From JBBECF01 sp040881945 (GTDB lineage: Bacteria > Pseudomonadota > Alphaproteobacteria > Dongiales > Dongiaceae), in the NCBI GenBank assembly GCA_040881945.1, contig JBBECF010000116.1, positions 1 to 23,606 on the forward strand: 23,606 bases of DNA. The letters are read 5' to 3'. Below the pieces are notes generated by a model that saw only the letters and a program-made list of their open reading frames with translations, had not been told where the DNA came from and ran no database searches. Positions within the stretch are counted from its first letter, which is position 1; every line of letters begins with the position of its first letter. A program made the translations under genes and the position numbers. This document shows, piece after piece, positions 14,551 through 22,853 of the stretch.

Positions 14551-15375
14551 ATGAGCAAGTCCGAAGCGGCCTACGACTGGAACGCCGAGCACCGCCGCAT
14601 CAAGCTGCACGGCCCGGAGGCCTTTGCGGCGATGCGCCGGGCCGGCCGCCTGGCGGCCGAGACGCTCGACTACGTCACGCCCCATGTGCGTCCCGGCGCG
14701 ACCACGGCCGAGCTCGACCGGCTGTGCCACGACTTCATCGTCGAACGCGGGGCAGTGCCGGCGCCGCTCAATTACCGCGGTTTTCCCAAGTCGATCTGCA
14801 CCTCGATCAACCACGTCGTGTGCCACGGCATCCCGGGCGAGAAGAAGCTGCAGGACGGCGACATCCTCAATATCGACGTGACCGTCATCCTCGACGGCTG
14901 GCACGGCGACACCAGCCGCATGTTCCTGGTCGGCAAAGTCGGGGTGAAGGCGCAGCGCCTGATCGACGTGACCTATGAGGCGATGCAGCGCGGCATCGAG
15001 GCGGTACGGCCCGGCGCCCGGCTCGGCGACATCGGCCACGCCATCCAGAGCTTCGCCGAGGCCAGCCGATGCTCCGTCGTGCGCGACTTCTGCGGCCACG
15101 GCATCGGCCAGGTGTTCCACGACGCGCCAAGCATCCTACATTTCGGCAACCCGGGCACCGGCCCGGCGGTGCGCGAAGGCATGATGTTCACGATCGAGCC
15201 GATGATCAACGCCGGCCGCTACGAGGTGAAGCTGCTCGACGACGGCTGGACCGCGGTGACCCGCGACCGATCGCTGTCGGCGCAGTTCGAGCACACGTTG
15301 GGCGTCACTGCCGACGGCTGCGAGGTCTTCACCGGCTCCCCCGCCGGTCTCGACCGGCCGCCCTACTCGGTGTGA
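14551..15375 (+). CDS. map: Type I methionine aminopeptidase
   Basis: This 274-residue enzyme removes the initiator methionine from new proteins in the cytoplasm. All five metal ligands of the pita-bread fold are present: Asp109 and Asp120 (NIDVTVILDGWHGDTSR), His183 (GHGIGQVFH), Glu216 (FTIEPMI) and Glu247 (AQFEHTL). The substrate-side His92 in VVCHGIPG is also present. Length and motifs match the bacterial type Ia/Ib enzymes with a short N-terminal extension (AYDWNAEHRRIKLHGPE). The ATG at 14551 is preceded by GAGAG at about 12 bases, a modest ribosome site. It is followed 27 bp later by radC, a usual alphaproteobacterial pairing. Nothing unusual was seen. Confidence 0.97.
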   Translation: MSKSEAAYDWNAEHRRIKLHGPEAFAAMRRAGRLAAETLDYVTPHVRPGATTAELDRLCHDFIVERGAVPAPLNYRGFPKSICTSINHVVCHGIPGEKKLQDGDILNIDVTVILDGWHGDTSRMFLVGKVGVKAQRLIDVTYEAMQRGIEAVRPGARLGDIGHAIQSFAEASRCSVVRDFCGHGIGQVFHDAPSILHFGNPGTGPAVREGMMFTIEPMINAGRYEVKLLDDGWTAVTRDRSLSAQFEHTLGVTADGCEVFTGSPAGLDRPPYSV

Positions 15376-15392
15376 ACGGGCGGCTCTAGCCG

Positions 15393-15397
15393 GGAGG
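15393..15397 (+). promoter_or_regulatory. Ribosome binding site supporting the TTG start of radC
   Basis: GGAGG lies five bases before the TTG at 15403. With the MADKRSEKPHYLGHRQR-type N-terminus that follows, this settles the start. Confidence 0.65.
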
Positions 15398-15402
15398 CTC
15401 CC

Positions 15403-16095
15403 TTGGCCGACAAGCGCAGCGAGAAACCCCACTATCTGGGCCATCGCCAGCGCCTGCGCGACCGCTTCCTCGCCGGCGGGGCCGGCGCGCTGCACGACTA
15501 CGAGATGCTTGAGCTCCTGCTCTACCAGGCGCGGCCGCGCGGCGATATGAAACCGCTGGCCAAGACGCTGCTGCGCCGCTTCGGCGGCTTCGCCGGCGTG
15601 GTGGCGGCGAGCCCGCGCGAGCTGGCCGAGGTGGACGGCGTGGGCGAGGCCTCCATCGTCGCACTGAAGACGGTGCAGGCGGCGGCCCTGCTGATGGCCC
15701 GCCAGGAGCTCATCGACCGGCCGGTCATCGGCTCGTGGAAGAAACTCCTCGACTACTGCCACGCGGCCATGGCGCATGAGAAGGTCGAGCAGTTCCGCCT
15801 GCTGTTCCTCGACGGCAGGAACGCGCTGATCGCCGACGAGCTGCAGCAGCGCGGCACCATCAACCACACGCCCGTCTATCCGCGCGAGGTCGTCAAGCGG
15901 GCGCTCGAGCTCGGCGCCGCCGCGATCATCATGCTGCACAACCATCCGTCGGGCGACCCGACGCCGTCGCAGGACGACATCGCCATGACCCGCGAGGTGG
16001 CGGCGGCGGCCGACAAGCTGGGCATCGCCCTGCACGACCACCTCATCATCGGCCGCAAGGGCCACGCCAGCCTGCGCGGCCTCGGGCTGCTGTGA
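15403..16095 (+). CDS. radC: RadC (JAMM/MPN+ domain) protein
   Basis: This 230-residue protein has the standard RadC layout. A helix-hairpin-helix-like N-terminal part (~12-100) carries the HDYEMLELLLYQARPRGD and VDGVGEASIVALK motifs. The C-terminal JAMM metalloprotease-like domain (~105-228) has VYPREVVKRAL and the metal motif HNHPSGDPTPSQDD (His179, His181, Asp192). Despite the name, a DNA-repair role has not held up, and the biochemical function of chromosomal RadC is unknown. The start is a TTG with GGAGG five bases upstream. It follows map by 27 bp and is probably in the same transcript. Confidence 0.95.
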   Translation: MADKRSEKPHYLGHRQRLRDRFLAGGAGALHDYEMLELLLYQARPRGDMKPLAKTLLRRFGGFAGVVAASPRELAEVDGVGEASIVALKTVQAAALLMARQELIDRPVIGSWKKLLDYCHAAMAHEKVEQFRLLFLDGRNALIADELQQRGTINHTPVYPREVVKRALELGAAAIIMLHNHPSGDPTPSQDDIAMTREVAAAADKLGIALHDHLIIGRKGHASLRGLGLL

Positions 16096-16245
16096 GGCCG
16101 GCCGGAAAAGCGAGCGCCCGGCGCCAGGTTAGGGCCTGTTAACCGTTTTCATGCTTGTTTATGGCGGGCGGCGGTACGGGCCGGTTGCGGGGGCACGGCT
16201 TCGCGACCGCCGCAAGGCATCGGAAAACGGGGAGAGGAAGCGCGG

Positions 16246-17850
16246 ATGAGCGAGGGCCCGCCGACGCTGGGGTACATCGTCTCGGTTTCCGGGTCGAAGG
16301 CCACGGCCGTCCTGGTCAATGGCGCCGCCGCAAAGCCGGACGGCGCCGGCAGCGTGCAGCTCGGCGCCCTGGTCAAGATTCCGACCCCGCGCGCGCTGGT
16401 CTTCGGCATCATCAACGGCCTGTCGATCGACGAGCCGTCCTCGCCGCCGGCCGCCGCCGACCGCAAGACCATCGAGGTCGACCTGTTCGGCGAGGGCCTA
16501 ATGGCCGACGGCGGCGGCGATTTCACCTTCCGGCGCGGCGTCTCCATCCATCCCGCCCTGCAGCAGCCGATCTTCGCGGCCAGCTCGGAAGACCTTGCCC
16601 GCATCTATGCCAGGCCGGCCGCTTCCAACGCCCGCATCGGCAGCATCCATCAGAGCCCGGACCTGCCCGCCTTCGTCGTCACCGACCGCCTGCTGGGCGA
16701 GCATTTCGCGATTCTCGGCACCACCGGCTCGGGCAAGTCCTGCGCGGTCGCGCTCATCCTGCGCGCGGTGCTGGAGGCGCATGCGAACGGGCACATCCTG
16801 CTGCTCGATCCACATAACGAGTACGCCGCCGCGTTCGGCGACCTGGCCGAGGTCGTCACCACGGTGACGCTGCAAATCCCCTACTGGCTGCTCAACTTCG
16901 ACGAGACCTGCGCCGTCATGGTCGGCAAGGCCTCGGCGACGGCGGAGAGCGAGATCGCCATCCTCAGCGACGCCATCGTCGCGGCGAAGGCCAAGTTCGC
17001 CAACGACGGCGACATGGCCGAACACCTGATGGTCGATACGCCGGTGCCGTACCGGCTGTCGGACCTGCTGAAGCACATCGATGAGGCGATGGGTCGGCTC
17101 AACAAGGCCGACGGGTCGGCGCCCTTTCTGCGCCTGAAGGCGCGGATCGATTCCCTACGGTCGGACCAGCGGTTCTCGTTCATGTTCGCCGGCCTGCAGG
17201 TGCGCGACATCATGGCCGAAATCCTGTCGCGCCTGTTCCGCATCCCGGTCGCGGGCAAGCCGATCACCATCATCGACCTGTCGGGCGTCCCCTCGGAGAT
17301 CGTCGACGTCGTCGTTTCCGTGCTTGCCCGCATGATCTTCGACTTCGGCGTGTGGACCGAACGCGAGGACGCGGTGCCGCTGCTGCTCGTCTGCGAGGAG
17401 GCGCACCGCTACATCCCGCGCGTGGAGGACGCCGGCTTCGGCCCGACGCGCAGGGCCATCTCGCGCATCGCCAAGGAAGGCCGCAAGTACGGGGTGTCGC
17501 TGTGCCTGGTCACGCAGCGGCCGTCGGAAATCTCCGAGTCGATCCTGTCGCAGTGCAGCACGCTGTTCGCGCTGCGCATGAGCAACGAGCAGGACCAGAC
17601 CTTCGTCCAGCGGGCGCTGCCGGAGAGCGCGCTCGGCTTCCTCGCCACGCTGCCGGCGCTGCGCGTCCAGGAGGCGATCGTCGTGGGCGAGGGCGTGACC
17701 GTGCCGATGCGCGTCCACTTCGACGACCTGCCGCCCGACCAGCGGCCGCGCAGCGAGGCCACCGCCTTTTCCGCCGGCTGGCAGGACGACCGCGGCGACG
17801 CCGAGGTGGTCGCCGAGACGGTCGACCGCTGGCGGCGCCAGGCGCGTTAG
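16246..17850 (+). CDS. HerA-like hexameric ATPase (FtsK/HerA superfamily)
   Basis: This 534-residue protein fits the HerA/DUF87 group. An N-terminal HAS-barrel-like segment (~8-60, LGYIVSVSGSKATAVL) is followed by the RecA-type ATPase core. The core has Walker A GTTGSGKS (158-165), LLLDPHNEY (185-193), Walker B LLLVCEEAH (379-387), RIAKEGRKYGV (407-417) with a likely arginine finger, and VTQRPSEIS (422-430). Such proteins form hexamers that translocate or unwind DNA ends, classically with the nuclease NurA. No nurA, mre11 or rad50 gene adjoins it here, so its partner is unknown; stand-alone relatives are frequent in Alphaproteobacteria. The start ATG has GGAGAGGAAG upstream. Its stop codon overlaps that of the convergent enoyl-CoA hydratase gene. 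Confidence 0.88.
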   Translation: MSEGPPTLGYIVSVSGSKATAVLVNGAAAKPDGAGSVQLGALVKIPTPRALVFGIINGLSIDEPSSPPAAADRKTIEVDLFGEGLMADGGGDFTFRRGVSIHPALQQPIFAASSEDLARIYARPAASNARIGSIHQSPDLPAFVVTDRLLGEHFAILGTTGSGKSCAVALILRAVLEAHANGHILLLDPHNEYAAAFGDLAEVVTTVTLQIPYWLLNFDETCAVMVGKASATAESEIAILSDAIVAAKAKFANDGDMAEHLMVDTPVPYRLSDLLKHIDEAMGRLNKADGSAPFLRLKARIDSLRSDQRFSFMFAGLQVRDIMAEILSRLFRIPVAGKPITIIDLSGVPSEIVDVVVSVLARMIFDFGVWTEREDAVPLLLVCEEAHRYIPRVEDAGFGPTRRAISRIAKEGRKYGVSLCLVTQRPSEISESILSQCSTLFALRMSNEQDQTFVQRALPESALGFLATLPALRVQEAIVVGEGVTVPMRVHFDDLPPDQRPRSEATAFSAGWQDDRGDAEVVAETVDRWRRQAR

Positions 17851-18674
17851 CCGGGGTCCGCCGGCCCGCCGAAGCGGGCGTCGCGCCAGGCAAGCGCCGC
17901 CTTCAGCCCGTCGCGCCGCGCGATCTCGGCGAAGGCGCGGCCTTCCGTTGTCTCCATGCTTTCGATTTGGACGTCAATATCGAGGGCCATGGCGAGCGCC
18001 TGGCTGAACCCCATCGCCTCATAGGTGCGGTTGATCGCCTGCTTGGTCATGGCGACGGCGGCGCGGTCCATGACCGCGATGTCGCGCGCCATGGCCAGCG
18101 CGGCCGCCAGCTCCTGGCCGTCGGGCACGACGCGGTTGATCATGCCGATGGCCAGCGCCTCGGCCGCCGTGACCTTGTCGGTGCCGGTCAGCAGCAGCTC
18201 CTTGGCCTTCTTCGGGCCGGTGAGCCAGGGCAGGAGCAGGGCGACGATGCCGCTGCCGAAGCGCAGCTCGGGCTCGCCGAAGCGGGTGCCCTCGGCGGCG
18301 ATGGTGATGTCGCAGGCCATGGCGAGCTCGCAGCCGCCGGCGAGACAGTAGCCCTTGACCGCGGCGATGGTCGGCCGGCTCAGGTGCCAGAAGCGCATGA
18401 TGATGTCGAAATCGCGCTGCAGCACCGGCCGCCAGTCGGCGACGCCGTGCTTCGGCGTCTCGGCCCCGTCCTTGAGGTCGAACCCCGAGCAGAAGGCGCG
18501 CCCCGCCCCGGCGACGACCAGGGCGCGCACGCCTTCGTCGCCTTCGACCGCGTCGAGCGCGGCGTTGAGCTCGTCGATCATGCGCCGGTCGATGGCGTTC
18601 AACCGTTCCGGCCGGTTCAGGGTCAGCAACCCGACCGCGCCGCGTGTTTCGTAGGCGATGGTATCGTAGGCCAT
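17847..18674 (-). CDS. Enoyl-CoA hydratase/isomerase family protein
   Basis: This 275-residue crotonase-fold enzyme has the oxyanion-hole segments AGRAFCSGFDL (~57-66) and KGYCLAGGCELAMACDI (~107-123). Both catalytic glutamates of true hydratases appear to be conserved (Glu116 in GGCEL and Glu136 in GEPEL, aligned with Glu144 and Glu164 of the rat enzyme), so hydration of 2-enoyl-CoA is plausible, though the acyl substrate is unknown. The following FGSGIVALLLPWLTGPKKAKELLLTG is unlike the usual GTIPGAGGTQRL of fatty-acid enzymes and suggests another subfamily. The ATG at 18674 has GGGGGAA seven bases upstream; a longer frame to 18833 has no family similarity. It is transcribed away from the ABC transporter operon and overlaps herA by four bases at the stop codons. 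Confidence 0.9.
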   Translation of the reverse strand: MAYDTIAYETRGAVGLLTLNRPERLNAIDRRMIDELNAALDAVEGDEGVRALVVAGAGRAFCSGFDLKDGAETPKHGVADWRPVLQRDFDIIMRFWHLSRPTIAAVKGYCLAGGCELAMACDITIAAEGTRFGEPELRFGSGIVALLLPWLTGPKKAKELLLTGTDKVTAAEALAIGMINRVVPDGQELAAALAMARDIAVMDRAAVAMTKQAINRTYEAMGFSQALAMALDIDVQIESMETTEGRAFAEIARRDGLKAALAWRDARFGGPADPG

Positions 18675-18890
18675 GGCCGGTTCCCCCAAGCTTATCCAGT
18701 CGTATTGACGGCTATTTGGACCGTCTTGCCAATGGCCCGTTGGTTGGCAGCCGGACGGGAGTCCGGCAATTGCATTTCCGCCGCGAAACGGACATGATCC
18801 CCGGCGTGCCGGCGGTCTGCGGGACTCCGCCACGGCCGCCGTGCCGGCGACACGAAAAAACGTTTCAATAGCTCACCCGGGGAGGGGGCA
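18675..18890. promoter_or_regulatory. Divergent intergenic region between the hydratase and transporter genes
   Basis: This 216-bp gap must hold both promoters. TTGACG at about 18706 (+) is a possible -35 box but has no good -10 at standard spacing. A TGCCAA-N10-TTGGCA inverted repeat (about 18726-18750) is a possible operator. Neither assignment is strong. Confidence 0.3.
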
Positions 18891-20156
18891 ATGACAGGCA
18901 GCAAGAATCAGAATCCATATCGAGTGACCCGCCGCACGGCCTTGCAGGGTCTTGCGGCGACCGCCGGGTTGACCGCGGCGTCCTTGGCGGCGCCGTACAT
19001 CGTTCGACGCGCCGGGGCCGCCGAGCCGATCAGGGTCGGCGTGATATCGCCGTTGACCGGGGCGTGGACGGTGTATGGACGCGCCCACGCCTCCGGCTTC
19101 GAGCTGGCGGTGGACGAGATCAACGCCCGCGGCGGCGTCCTCGGCCGGCCGATGGAAGTGGTGCTCGGCGACTCCAAGACCGAGCCCCGCATCGTCGTCG
19201 AGCAGGCCAATCGGCTGATCCGGCAGGAGAAGGTGGATTTCCTCGCCGGTACGTTCTCCTCGGCCGAGCGCCAGGCGGGCGCGCCGGTCGCCACGCAGGC
19301 CAACAAGATCCTGCTCTATCCCACATTCTACGAAGGCCAGGAGAAGGAGTACTACCCGGGCGTCTGCAACAAGAACATCTTCATGTTCGGACCCGAGCCG
19401 ACGCAGCAGGTCTACCCCTTCATGGACTACATGATGGGCAAGTTCGGCAAAAAGTTCTTCATGATCGGATCGGACTACGTCTGGCCGCAAGTGACCAATC
19501 TGGTGACCAAGCGCAAGATCGCCGAGCTGGGCGGCGAGGTCGTGGCCGAAGTCTATATTCCGTTCAACACGCCGCAGTACGATTCCGTGCTCCGCGACAT
19601 CCGCAACTCCGGCGCCAACATCATCTTCCACAGCCTGACCGGCAGCGACACGGTCAATTTCGGCCAGCAATTCCACGCGGCCGGAATGAGCAAGGATTTC
19701 GCCTACTGGACCGTGGACGACGAGGAGGTCGTGACCTCCGGCTTGGGGCCCAAGGTTTCGGCCGGCCATTACGTCAGCTTCGACTACTTCATGTCGATCC
19801 AGCACCCGAACAACAACACGTTCCTGGAGTCCTTCAAGAAGAAGAACGGCAATGACGCGCTGATGAACACCGTCGGCGTCGCCATGTATAACGCCGCGCA
19901 CATGGCGGCGCTGGCCATCGAGAAGACGGGCGAAGTGTCGACCGACGCCCTGCGCGAGGGGCTCGAGGACCTGGTGTTCGACAAGGCGCCGCAAGGCAAG
20001 GTGACGATGCGCAAGCTCGACCATCAGGCGGTCGTGCCCTCGTATCTGATGCGCGTGCGCGAGGACTGGACGTCGGTCAACGACATGTTCGAGGAGATCA
20101 TGTCGGTGCCCGAGGCTATCCCGCTCGATGCCCGCTGCGAATACCCGCTGAAGTAG
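18891..20156 (+). CDS. Periplasmic substrate-binding protein of a urea/amide-type ABC importer
   Basis: This 421-residue protein has a twin-arginine signal: TRRTALQGLAATAGL with Arg14-Arg15, a hydrophobic run, and an AGAAEP cleavage site near residue 44. It should therefore be exported folded. The mature part is a type-I periplasmic-binding (leucine-binding) fold, beginning RVGVISPLTGAWTVYGR. Features such as LLYPTFYEGQEKEYYPGVCNKNIFMFG and FMIGSDYVWPQ resemble UrtA (urea) and AmiC/FmdD-type amide binders more than LivJ. The ligand cannot be settled from sequence; urea or a short amide is my best guess. A strong GGGGAGGGGG leader precedes the ATG. It heads the five-gene importer operon and is separated from the first permease by a 99-bp gap with a stable hairpin. 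Confidence 0.9.
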   Translation: MTGSKNQNPYRVTRRTALQGLAATAGLTAASLAAPYIVRRAGAAEPIRVGVISPLTGAWTVYGRAHASGFELAVDEINARGGVLGRPMEVVLGDSKTEPRIVVEQANRLIRQEKVDFLAGTFSSAERQAGAPVATQANKILLYPTFYEGQEKEYYPGVCNKNIFMFGPEPTQQVYPFMDYMMGKFGKKFFMIGSDYVWPQVTNLVTKRKIAELGGEVVAEVYIPFNTPQYDSVLRDIRNSGANIIFHSLTGSDTVNFGQQFHAAGMSKDFAYWTVDDEEVVTSGLGPKVSAGHYVSFDYFMSIQHPNNNTFLESFKKKNGNDALMNTVGVAMYNAAHMAALAIEKTGEVSTDALREGLEDLVFDKAPQGKVTMRKLDHQAVVPSYLMRVREDWTSVNDMFEEIMSVPEAIPLDARCEYPLK

Positions 20157-20174
20157 GTCTGCGTCGATCGTCCC

Positions 20175-20221
20175 GGCGATCCGCGCCGTGCACGCCGGTG
20201 GCGTGGGCGGCGCGGGTCGCC
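20175..20221 (+). promoter_or_regulatory. Long intercistronic hairpin after the binding-protein gene
   Basis: The outer arms at 20175-20188 and 20208-20221 form 14 pairs with one G-U. An inner CACGCC/GGCGTG hairpin (20191-20205) with a 3-base loop stacks on top. It starts 18 bases after the binding-protein stop and is not followed by a T-run. Such structures commonly stabilise the upstream message or attenuate downstream genes, giving an excess of binding protein. Confidence 0.6.
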
Positions 20222-20255
20222 GACCCTAGTCACCGGGCGCGGGGAGTCACCCTCC

Positions 20256-21122
20256 ATGTCGTCGACGGTCATCAGTCTCGTCACCGACGCGACGCTGCTG
20301 ACGCTGACGCTGGCGCTGGCGTCGCTCGGCTTGGCCGTGGTCTTCGGCCTGATCGGCGTCATCAACATGGGCCACGGCGCGATGCTGACGCTCGGCGCCT
20401 ATTTCATGTGGGCCTCGATCCGCGCCGGCATTCCGTTCGCCCCGGCCGCCGTGCTGGCCGCGGCCGGCGTTGCCTTGATCGGGTTGGCGCTCGAACATTT
20501 CATCCTGCGCCATTTTTACGATCGGCCGTTCGACACGCTGCTCATAACCTGGGGGTTCTTTCTCGTCACCACGGAGATCATCAAGCTCGTCTTCGGCTCC
20601 AGCTTTCGCGACGTGCCCAGCCCCCTGCCGGAGGCCTTCGACCTCGGCTTCCAGCGCGTGCCGGCCTATCGCGCGGCGCTCGCGGCCTTCACGCTGACGC
20701 TTCTCCTCGGCATCGCGTTCGTATTCTACCGGACCAACCTCGGCATCAAGATCCGGGCCCTGGTACAGAACCGCGAAATGGCGAGTCTGCTCGGCCTCAA
20801 CATCGCCGCTACCTATAAACTCGTCTTCGTCAGCGGCTCGTTCCTCGCCGGTCTCGCCGGCGCCCTCATCGCGCCGATGTTCAGCGTCCACCCCTATATG
20901 GGAATGGACTTTCTGGTCCGGAGCTTTTTCGTCGTCATCGTCGGCGGCATCGGCCAGATCCTGGGCGGCACGTTGGTCGGCAGCTTTCTTATCGGCGGCG
21001 CCGAAACCTTCTTCGCCCAGTTTTCGACGCAGACCTTCGCGCAGACCGTCGTGTTCGCGCTCGCCATCATCGTGCTGCGCTTCCGCCCCGAAGGCCTGTT
21101 GACTCCGAGGTCGGGGCAATGA
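20256..21122 (+). CDS. ABC importer permease 1 (LivH/UrtB type)
   Basis: This 288-residue integral membrane protein has about eight hydrophobic segments. It shows LivH-family features: VFGLIGVINMGHGAMLTLGAY (~30-50), FRTNLGIKIRALVQNREMASLLG-like coupling loop (~150-172, written here as a pattern), LAGLAGALIAPMF, and RSFFVVIVGGIGQILGGTLVG. It forms half of the membrane channel. The coupling loop before the last helices contacts the ATPases. It overlaps the next permease by ATGA (21119-21122), which implies translational coupling. GGGGAG lies about ten bases before the ATG. Confidence 0.92.
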   Translation: MSSTVISLVTDATLLTLTLALASLGLAVVFGLIGVINMGHGAMLTLGAYFMWASIRAGIPFAPAAVLAAAGVALIGLALEHFILRHFYDRPFDTLLITWGFFLVTTEIIKLVFGSSFRDVPSPLPEAFDLGFQRVPAYRAALAAFTLTLLLGIAFVFYRTNLGIKIRALVQNREMASLLGLNIAATYKLVFVSGSFLAGLAGALIAPMFSVHPYMGMDFLVRSFFVVIVGGIGQILGGTLVGSFLIGGAETFFAQFSTQTFAQTVVFALAIIVLRFRPEGLLTPRSGQ

Positions 21123-22141
21123 CGGCCGCCGGCCCCGCCACGCCCTCGCTCGGGCGAAGGTTGACCTCGTCGGAGGACGGGGTCGCCGTCCTGGCCCTGG
21201 CGCTGTTCGCCCTCCTGCCGGTCGTCGTGTCGGGCTATTCGATCTACATCCTGCCGCAATACATGCTGCACGGCGTCATGGCCATGTCACTCGCCCTGTT
21301 ATGGGGCAGGGGCGGCGTCCTGAGCTTCGGTCAGGCCGGGTTCTACGCCCTCGGCGCCTATACGATGGGGCTCTGTTACCGGTGGGTTCCGCTCGTCAAT
21401 CCGGCCTATGCCGGGATGCTGATCGCCTTCGCCGTCGGCGGCCTTCTCGCCGCCGTGCTCGGCTATTTCCTGTTTCGCGCCGGCGTCCGCTCGGCTTACT
21501 TCGTCCTCGTCACGCTCGCGGTCTCGATCATCGCCGAGCAGGTGGCGGTGAGCCAGTCGCAGATCACCGGCGGGTGGAACGGCATGTATATCGACCGCAT
21601 GTCGCTCACGCTCGGGGACGCGGTGAACGTTTCGCTGTTCGACGATGCGCCGATGTACTACTTCGTGCTGGTCGTCGTCGTCGCGGTGTACGCCTGCCTG
21701 CGCTGGCTCGCACACGCCAAGTTCGGCAAGGTGCTCGTCGGCATCCGCGAGAACGAGGACCGCGTGCTTTCGCTGGGTTTCGATGTCTCCGCCTACAAGA
21801 CGGCAACCTTCGCCATCGCCGGTGCGCTGTCGACCTTTGCCGGCGCCCTCTACGGCACGCATGCCGGCTTCGTGGCGCCATCGCTGGGCGGCGTGCTGTT
21901 CTCCACCGAGGTCGTGGTTTGGGTGGCGATCGGCGGGCGATCGAGCCTGTTGGGCGCCTTTTTGGCGGCGATCGGCGTGTCGTTCCTGTCAAACTACTTG
22001 AGCGCGCTGATCCCGGCCTATTGGCCGCTCGTCCTCGGCATGCTGTTCCTTGCGGTCATCATCTTCTTCCGCGGCGGCGTCGCCGGCGCGCTCGCCCGTT
22101 GGACCCGGCAGCCGGCAACGCGGAGCGCCGGCAATGGCTGA
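21119..22141 (+). CDS. ABC importer permease 2 (LivM/UrtC type)
   Basis: This 340-residue membrane protein has about ten hydrophobic segments. LivM-family signatures are LLWGRGGVLSFGQAGFYALG (~60-79), FVLVTLAVSIIAEQV, FGKVLVGIRENEDRVLSLG (~202-220, the ATPase-coupling loop), and AGALSTFAGALYGTHAGFV. Together with the preceding permease it forms the heteromeric channel. The N-terminal segment before the first helix is short and hydrophilic. It overlaps the upstream gene by four bases and the following ATPase gene by eight bases (22134-22141), so the four downstream genes are tightly coupled. UrtC rather than LivM is inferred from the UrtD-like ATPase beside it. Confidence 0.92.
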   Translation: MTAAGPATPSLGRRLTSSEDGVAVLALALFALLPVVVSGYSIYILPQYMLHGVMAMSLALLWGRGGVLSFGQAGFYALGAYTMGLCYRWVPLVNPAYAGMLIAFAVGGLLAAVLGYFLFRAGVRSAYFVLVTLAVSIIAEQVAVSQSQITGGWNGMYIDRMSLTLGDAVNVSLFDDAPMYYFVLVVVVAVYACLRWLAHAKFGKVLVGIRENEDRVLSLGFDVSAYKTATFAIAGALSTFAGALYGTHAGFVAPSLGGVLFSTEVVVWVAIGGRSSLLGAFLAAIGVSFLSNYLSALIPAYWPLVLGMLFLAVIIFFRGGVAGALARWTRQPATRSAGNG

Positions 22142-22853
22142 GCTGTTGCGGACCGACTCGCTGACGAAGACCTTCCGCGGGCTCGTCGCCAACAGCGGGA
22201 TCGACTTCTCGCTCGATGTCGGCGAGATCCGCTGCATCATCGGTCCCAACGGCGCCGGCAAGACGACCTTCATCAGCATGATCTCCGGTCACCAGGCGCC
22301 GACGGCCGGCGCGATCTGGTTCAAGGGCCGCAACATCACGGGCCTGCCGGTCTACCGCATCGCCCGCTTGGGCATCCTGCGCAAGTTCCAGACGCCGACC
22401 GTGTTCGACAATCTTACCGTCTACGAAAACACCGAGCTGGCGGTCCTGGCGACGCCGACGCCGTCGCGCGAGCGATACGCCAAGATACTGAAGACATTGG
22501 AGCTCGTGCGTCTCGCCGATGTCGTGGCGCAGATCGTCGGCACCCTGTCGCACGGGCAGCGGCAATGGCTCGAAATCGGCATGCTGCTCGCGCGCGATGC
22601 CGAGCTCTTGCTTCTCGATGAGCCGACCGCCGGCATGACGGCCGAGGAGACGCATGCCACCGGCGAGCTGGTCCGTCGCCTCGTGGAGGAACTGCGGCTC
22701 GCCGCCATCATCATCGAGCACGACATCAATTTCATCCGCGATCTGCGCGCGCCGGTCACCGTGCTGCACCTCGGTAAGATTCTCGTCGAGGGCTCGTTCG
22801 CCGAGATCTCCGGGGACGCCCAGGTGCGCAGCGTCTATCTGGGGGACGCCTGA
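22134..22853 (+). CDS. ABC importer ATPase 1 (LivG/UrtD type)
   Basis: This 239-residue cytoplasmic ATPase has Walker A GPNGAGKT (37-44), a Q-loop around FQTPTVFDNLTVYEN (85-99), an ABC signature LSHGQ (138-142), Walker B LLLLDEP (158-164) and a switch His in IIEHD. The signature context TLSHGQRQWLEIGMLLARD is the form typical of UrtD rather than LivG, which supports a urea/amide importer. The ATG at 22134 lies inside the end of the permease gene; an in-frame start at 22050 would add residues with no similarity. The stop codon is immediately followed by the ATG of the second ATPase gene. Confidence 0.93.
   Translation: MAELLRTDSLTKTFRGLVANSGIDFSLDVGEIRCIIGPNGAGKTTFISMISGHQAPTAGAIWFKGRNITGLPVYRIARLGILRKFQTPTVFDNLTVYENTELAVLATPTPSRERYAKILKTLELVRLADVVAQIVGTLSHGQRQWLEIGMLLARDAELLLLDEPTAGMTAEETHATGELVRRLVEELRLAAIIIEHDINFIRDLRAPVTVLHLGKILVEGSFAEISGDAQVRSVYLGDA

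Noticed and set aside
18675..18833. Longer N-terminus for the enoyl-CoA hydratase
   Set aside because: The extra 53 residues have no crotonase similarity, and a GGGGGAA ribosome site precedes the ATG at 18674.
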